Translations under genes and position numbers: made by a program
Assembly (NCBI GenBank): GCA_934540955.1
Contig: CAKTCY010000013.1
Coordinates: 1 to 41,788 of the forward strand
From: an uncultured Faecalibacterium sp.
GTDB lineage: Bacteria; Bacillota; Clostridia; Oscillospirales; Ruminococcaceae
Direction of reading: 5' to 3'
DNA: 41,788 nt
In this document: positions 38,273-41,788 of the stretch, piece by piece
Layout: every line of letters begins with the position of its first letter
How positions within the stretch are numbered: the stretch's first letter is position 1
Notes under the pieces: generated by a model
The model's input: the letters and a program-made list of their open reading frames with translations, nothing else
The model's database searches: none
What the model was told of the DNA's origin: nothing

Positions 38273-38665
38273 ATGTCTCAGAAAAATATGGGCCGTCTTG
38301 CGCAGGATATGAAGCGCGAGGTCATTGCCATCATCGGCCGGCTGAAGGACCCGCGGCTGGAGGGCGGTCTGCTGACCGTCACCCGTCTGGACGTGACGCC
38401 GGATCTGGATGTGGCAAAGGTGTATGTAAGCGTGATGGGCCGCGCAGACGGCCCCAAGCCCGCCATTGAAGCGCTGAACCGTGCCGCAGGCCATGTGCGC
38501 ACCGAGGTCAGCAAAAAAATGCACATCCGCAAGGCACCCCGCTTCATCTTTGTGGAGGATGACGGTGCCGCCTACGCTGCCCACATCAACGAGCTGCTGC
38601 GCAGCCTGAACGTGAACGGCGAGGAGGAAGCACAGCCTGCCGATACCGAACAGACCGAGGATTGA
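38273..38665 (+). CDS. rbfA: Ribosome-binding factor A
   Basis: A 130-residue KH-like factor that binds the 30S subunit during late maturation of 16S rRNA. Conserved segments are the N-terminal MGRLAQDMKREVIAIIGRLKDPRL, VTRLDVTPDLDVAKVYVSVMG and RTEVSKKMHIRKAPRFIFVEDD. The last 20 residues are Glu-rich and extend slightly beyond the core. AAGGAG lies before the ATG; the stop overlaps the region before nrnA. Confidence 0.95.
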   Translation: MSQKNMGRLAQDMKREVIAIIGRLKDPRLEGGLLTVTRLDVTPDLDVAKVYVSVMGRADGPKPAIEALNRAAGHVRTEVSKKMHIRKAPRFIFVEDDGAAYAAHINELLRSLNVNGEEEAQPADTEQTED

Positions 38666-38694
38666 CTGCCTTTGCGGAAAGGATGGATCATTGG

Positions 38695-39672
38695 ATGACA
38701 GAACAACTGAATGTGCAGCAGATGGCGCAGCGCCTGCTGGCTGCGGACAACATTTTGATTCTGTGCCACAAAAACCCGGACGGTGACACCATCGGCTGCG
38801 GCAGCGCCCTGTACTATGCGCTCAAAGCGCTGGAAAAAACAACAGCGGTGCTCTGCTCCGATGCTATTCCGTCCCGCTACGCCTTTACAAACCCACGGCT
38901 GTTCAAGGGCGAGTTCGAGCCCCGCACCGTGATCGCAGTGGACGTGGCCGGTCTGCAGCTGTTTGGCGAAAATAACGGTGTGCCGCAGGTTGCACGCCAT
39001 GTGGACCTGTGCATCGACCACCACGCAGGCAACAACGGCTATGCCGATTTTACCCTTCTGGATGCCGGTGCCGCTGCGGCAGCGGAGCTGCTGTATCAGG
39101 TCATCGTGGAGATGGGCGTGACCATCACCCCTCACATTGCCGACTGCCTGTACACCGGCATTGCCACCGACACCGGCTGCTTCAAGTTCTCCTCCACCAC
39201 GGCCAACACCCACATGGTGGCGGCAAAGCTTATTGAGGCCGGCTGTCATGTGGAGGAGCTGAACACCCTGCTCTTCGACACCAAGCCCCGTGCCCGCATG
39301 GAGGCCGAGCGCATCGCCCGCAACCATCTGGAGTATTATCTGGACGGTCGCTGCGCCCTGATCTACCTGACGAGGGACGAGATCCGGCAGAGCGGGGTAG
39401 ACCCCGCAGATCTGGAGGAGCTGACCAGCCTGCCCATCAGCATCGAGGGGGTCAAGGTCGGCCTGACCCTGCGCCAGCAGCCCGGCGGCAGCTACCGCAT
39501 CAGCGTGCGCACCGCAAAGGGCGTGGACGCCTGTGCCATCGCCCGGCGGCTGGGCGGCGGCGGCCACACCCGCGCAGCAGGCTGTGAGCTGCTGGGCGAC
39601 CTTGAAAACGCCAAAAATGCGATCCTTGCAGAGGTGGAAGCCGAGCTGGACGCACCGCAGGAGGAAGCATGA
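38695..39672 (+). CDS. nrnA: DHH/DHHA1 phosphoesterase (NrnA-type)
   Basis: A 325-residue Mn-dependent enzyme of the bifunctional oligoribonuclease/pAp-phosphatase family, which degrades nanoRNA and pAp. Motifs: LCHKNPDGDTIGCGSALYY (H25, D29, D31), CIDHHAGNNG (DHH), GIATDTGCFKFSST and the DHHA1 domain ending LGGGGHTRAAGC. GGAAAGGA lies 11 bases before ATG 38695; ATG 38683 is too close to it. Sits between rbfA and truB in the normal Firmicutes order. Overlaps the truB start by one base (or four with ATG 39669). Confidence 0.93.
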   Translation: MTEQLNVQQMAQRLLAADNILILCHKNPDGDTIGCGSALYYALKALEKTTAVLCSDAIPSRYAFTNPRLFKGEFEPRTVIAVDVAGLQLFGENNGVPQVARHVDLCIDHHAGNNGYADFTLLDAGAAAAAELLYQVIVEMGVTITPHIADCLYTGIATDTGCFKFSSTTANTHMVAAKLIEAGCHVEELNTLLFDTKPRARMEAERIARNHLEYYLDGRCALIYLTRDEIRQSGVDPADLEELTSLPISIEGVKVGLTLRQQPGGSYRISVRTAKGVDACAIARRLGGGGHTRAAGCELLGDLENAKNAILAEVEAELDAPQEEA

Positions 39673-40556
39673 TGCAGGGCATCCTGATCGTAGACAAGCC
39701 CATGGACTGGACCAGCTTTGACGTGGTGGCAAAGCTGCGCGGCGTGCTGGGCACCCGCAAGCTGGGGCACAGCGGTACGCTGGACCCCATGGCCACCGGC
39801 GTTCTGCCGGTGTTCTGCGGCGGTGCCAGCAAGGCGGTGGACCTGCAGCTGAACCACGATAAAGCTTACCGCGCCACCCTGCGTCTGGGCGCACGCACCG
39901 ACACCGGCGACAGCACCGGTACGGTACTGGAGACAGCCCCCGTCACCGCCGGGGAGAAGGAGCTGCTTGCCGTGCTGCCGCAGTTTATCGGCCCGCAGCT
40001 GCAGGTGCCGCCCATGTACTCGGCGGTCAAGATCAACGGTCAGCCACTGTATAAGCTGGCGCGCGAGGGCGTGACCGTGGAGCGCAAGGCGCGCCCCATT
40101 GAAATTTACGGCATTGAGTATGGCGGCAGTCCGGCAGAAAACGAATATGTGCTGACGGTGCGCTGCTCCAAGGGCACCTACATCCGCACGCTGCTGGAGG
40201 ATATTGCCGCCGCCATGGGGCAGAAGGGCACCATGAGCGCGCTGCGCCGCACCTCTGCCGGTCTGTACACCGAGGCAGATGCCCACACGCTGGAAGAGAT
40301 CCTTGCCGCAAAGGAGCAGGGAAGCGCCGCGCTGGAGGCTCTGATGCTGCCGGTGGAAAGCGTGTTCACCCCGCTGCCGCTGCTGGTGGTGGAGCCATGG
40401 GTGGAGCAGCATCTGTACAACGGCTGCCCCACCAGCCGCTACCCCGCAGCAGACGGACGCTACCGGGTGCGCAGCGCCGCCGGGCAGTTCCTTGGCCTTG
40501 CCAACATCACCGGCGGGGTGCTCCGGGTGGAAAAACTGTTCGTGGAACGTAATTGA
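39672..40556 (+). CDS. truB: tRNA pseudouridine(55) synthase TruB
   Basis: A 294-residue enzyme making pseudouridine at U55 of the tRNA T-loop. The N-terminal ILIVDKPMDWTSFDVVAKLR and the catalytic motif GHSGTLDPMATGVLPVF with D38 are intact, followed by YSAVKINGQPLYKLAREG and CSKGTYIRTLLEDI; a PUA-like C-terminus ends near 294. Two adjacent ATGs (39669, 39672) fit GGAGG at 4 and 7 bases; the second has better spacing. Translation is coupled to nrnA (ATGA overlap). Confidence 0.95.
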   Translation: MQGILIVDKPMDWTSFDVVAKLRGVLGTRKLGHSGTLDPMATGVLPVFCGGASKAVDLQLNHDKAYRATLRLGARTDTGDSTGTVLETAPVTAGEKELLAVLPQFIGPQLQVPPMYSAVKINGQPLYKLAREGVTVERKARPIEIYGIEYGGSPAENEYVLTVRCSKGTYIRTLLEDIAAAMGQKGTMSALRRTSAGLYTEADAHTLEEILAAKEQGSAALEALMLPVESVFTPLPLLVVEPWVEQHLYNGCPTSRYPAADGRYRVRSAAGQFLGLANITGGVLRVEKLFVERN

Positions 40557-40577
40557 GCAATAAAGGAAACAAGACCC

Positions 40578-41495
40578 ATGCAGATCATTTCTCAGTTTGC
40601 CCCGCTGCCGCTGGCGCAGCCCGAAAAAGGCACCGCCGTGGCCATGGGCTACTTTGACGGCATCCATATCGGCCACCGGGCGGTGATCGAAGGGGCTGTG
40701 CAGTGGGCAAAAGCCCATGATGCAGCCCCGGCGGTGTTCACCTTCCGCCTGCCGGTGGAAAATAAAATGAAGGGCAAGCGCCTGCTCTCCACCGAGGATA
40801 AGCACGCCTTGATCCACAGCCTTGGGGTGGAGTATTACCTCACCCCGGACTTTGAAGCGATCAAGGCGCTGAGCCCGGAGGAGTTTGTGCGCGGCATCGT
40901 GGAAAATTGCCGCGCCCGGGCGCTGTTCTGCGGCGAGAACTTCACCTTTGGCGCAAAAGCTGCCGGTACCCCGGAGCTGCTGCGCACCCTCTGTGCCCCC
41001 CTTGGGGTAGAGGTGGTGGTGGTGCCCATGGCGCAGTTTGAGGAAAAGCCGGTGTCCTCCACCCGCATCCGCACCGCGCTGGAGGGCGGGGACATCCCCG
41101 CCGCCAACGCTATGCTGGGGATGCCCTATGCCATCCGCTTTGCGGTGCAGCACGGGGCAGGGCTGGGGCGCACCCTTGGGGTGCCCACCATCAACCAGCT
41201 GTACCCGCAGGGCTTCCAGATGCCCCGCAGCGGCATTTATATCACCCGCACCTGCATCAACGGTGTGTGGTATCCCTCGGCCACCGGTCTGGGCAGCCGC
41301 CCTACCGTGAACGATGACGCCACCAAGGTGACCTGCGAGACCTTTATCCCGGGCTTTTCCGGCAACCTGTACGGCACCGACCCGGTGGTGGAGTTCTACG
41401 CTTACCTGAGCCCCAGCAAAAAGTTTGATACGCTGGACCAGCTGCGGGACTGCATCAACGATGCCGCCCGCCGCGCACAGGAATATTTTGCATAA
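40578..41495 (+). CDS. ribF: Bifunctional riboflavin kinase/FMN adenylyltransferase
   Basis: A 305-residue enzyme converting riboflavin to FMN and FAD. The N-terminal nucleotidyltransferase part has AMGYFDGIHIGHRAVIEGAV (HIGH-like HxGH) and FFGENFTFG-like FCGENFTFGAKA; SSTRIRTALEGGDI closes it. The C-terminal riboflavin kinase part starts GRTLGVPTINQLYP (the usual PTAN is PTIN) and ends with the LRDCIND segment. AAAGGAAA precedes the ATG. It is the last gene of the operon and is followed by a strong terminator. Confidence 0.95.
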   Translation: MQIISQFAPLPLAQPEKGTAVAMGYFDGIHIGHRAVIEGAVQWAKAHDAAPAVFTFRLPVENKMKGKRLLSTEDKHALIHSLGVEYYLTPDFEAIKALSPEEFVRGIVENCRARALFCGENFTFGAKAAGTPELLRTLCAPLGVEVVVVPMAQFEEKPVSSTRIRTALEGGDIPAANAMLGMPYAIRFAVQHGAGLGRTLGVPTINQLYPQGFQMPRSGIYITRTCINGVWYPSATGLGSRPTVNDDATKVTCETFIPGFSGNLYGTDPVVEFYAYLSPSKKFDTLDQLRDCINDAARRAQEYFA

Positions 41496-41514
41496 CGCAT
41501 CTATTTTTTAATTT

Positions 41515-41554
41515 GGGATCCGGAAATGCCTGCGGGCGCTTCCGGATCCCTTTT
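41515..41554 (+). terminator. Terminator of the rimP-ribF operon
   Basis: GGGATCCGGAA (41515-41525) and TTCCGGATCCC (41540-41550), a perfect 11-bp stem, then TTTT. Confidence 0.9.
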
Positions 41555-41677
41555 GTCATGATGAAAAAACGGCATTTCCGGCGTCTGCGGGCAGAAAAAA
41601 CCGCACTTCGGGCAAAATAGACACATTTCCGTGCAACAACGGCAAATGTTTGTTAAACAATTATCTATCTCATATCC

Positions 41678-41731
41678 TTGCAATACACACAGTTTTTGTT
41701 TATAATAGTAGCTGTACGGGGCAAAGCCCCG
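41678..41731 (+). promoter_or_regulatory. Promoter and leader hairpin of the last gene
   Basis: TTGCAA (41678-41683), 17 bases, TATAAT (41701-41706), a near-consensus promoter. The leader holds CGGGGC/GCCCCG (41717-41722, 41726-41731) around AAA and then 51 bases to the ATG. Confidence 0.75.
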
Positions 41732-41782
41732 ATTGTGAGCGAGACTCTGGTTCAGAATTATAACTTGAGAGGAGTTTTTACC

Positions 41783-41788
41783 ATGGGT
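41783..41788 (+). CDS. 5' end of a further gene (partial)
   Basis: ATG-GGT (M-G) after AGAGGAG seven bases upstream. The near-consensus promoter and the structured leader of about 70 bases suggest a highly expressed gene, but the product cannot be named from two codons. Confidence 0.6.

Noticed and set aside
1..41788. CRISPR array or rRNA
   Set aside because: No regularly spaced direct repeats with unique spacers and no rRNA-like conserved stretches were seen.

Overview
The window reads as chromosome of a GC-rich, low-pathogenicity type gut Clostridia (Oscillospirales), most probably Faecalibacterium or a close relative. This is inferred from the codon use, the strong Gram-positive Shine-Dalgarno sites (GGAGG, GGTGA), sortase-type surface proteins, the content of the nusA-infB operon and a palindromic intergenic repeat with AACCCTCTC / GAGAGGGTT ends that resembles repeats I associate with this group. 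No phage, transposase, CRISPR array or rRNA was seen.

Left part (1-8690, minus strand): a surface-fibre operon transcribed right to left: coiled-coil protein, signal peptidase I, a 1791-residue Cys/His-rich adhesin with LPSTG anchor, an SpaA-type pilin with LPGTG anchor, and the first codons of one more gene. No sortase lies inside the window. Next (8691-9495, minus) is a two-gene unit: a secreted InlB-repeat protein and a 77-residue peptide with a bacteriocin-like double-glycine leader, ended by a strong terminator. A tRNA-Gln follows (9905-9978).

Middle part (10018-24016): mostly single genes and short operons, each with its own terminator: a GntR/FCD regulator with a GntR-type operator, an AAC(3)-family acetyltransferase, an AraC regulator divergent from a small protein, TraX-like and YitT-like membrane proteins, a HAD phosphatase, small DUF proteins, an Hsp20 under a CIRCE-containing promoter, and a second GntR/FCD regulator beside an amino acid permease whose promoter sits in nested palindromes. 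An M18 aminopeptidase and a Na+-pump decarboxylase pair (OadB plus a 42-residue OadG-like protein) follow; together they suggest peptide and amino acid use coupled to sodium.

Right part (25161-33144): a PfkB kinase, a C-terminally short pyruvate-kinase-like protein, a YfcE phosphodiesterase, a MATE exporter, an AGCS sodium:alanine symporter and an M29 aminopeptidase. The oadB and MATE genes each have a promoter, a folded 5' leader and an intrinsic terminator before the start codon, so they are candidate riboswitch/attenuator-controlled genes. A third promoter-terminator pair (27853-28014) suggests a small RNA of about 125 nt. These three RNA elements are the best candidates here for something undescribed.

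Last part (33189-41495): the conserved transcription/translation operon rimP-nusA-rnpM-ylxQ-infB-rbfA-nrnA-truB-ribF, with a hairpin leader, a MITE-like repeat inserted between infB and rbfA, and a terminator after ribF. A new promoter and the first two codons of another gene end the window.
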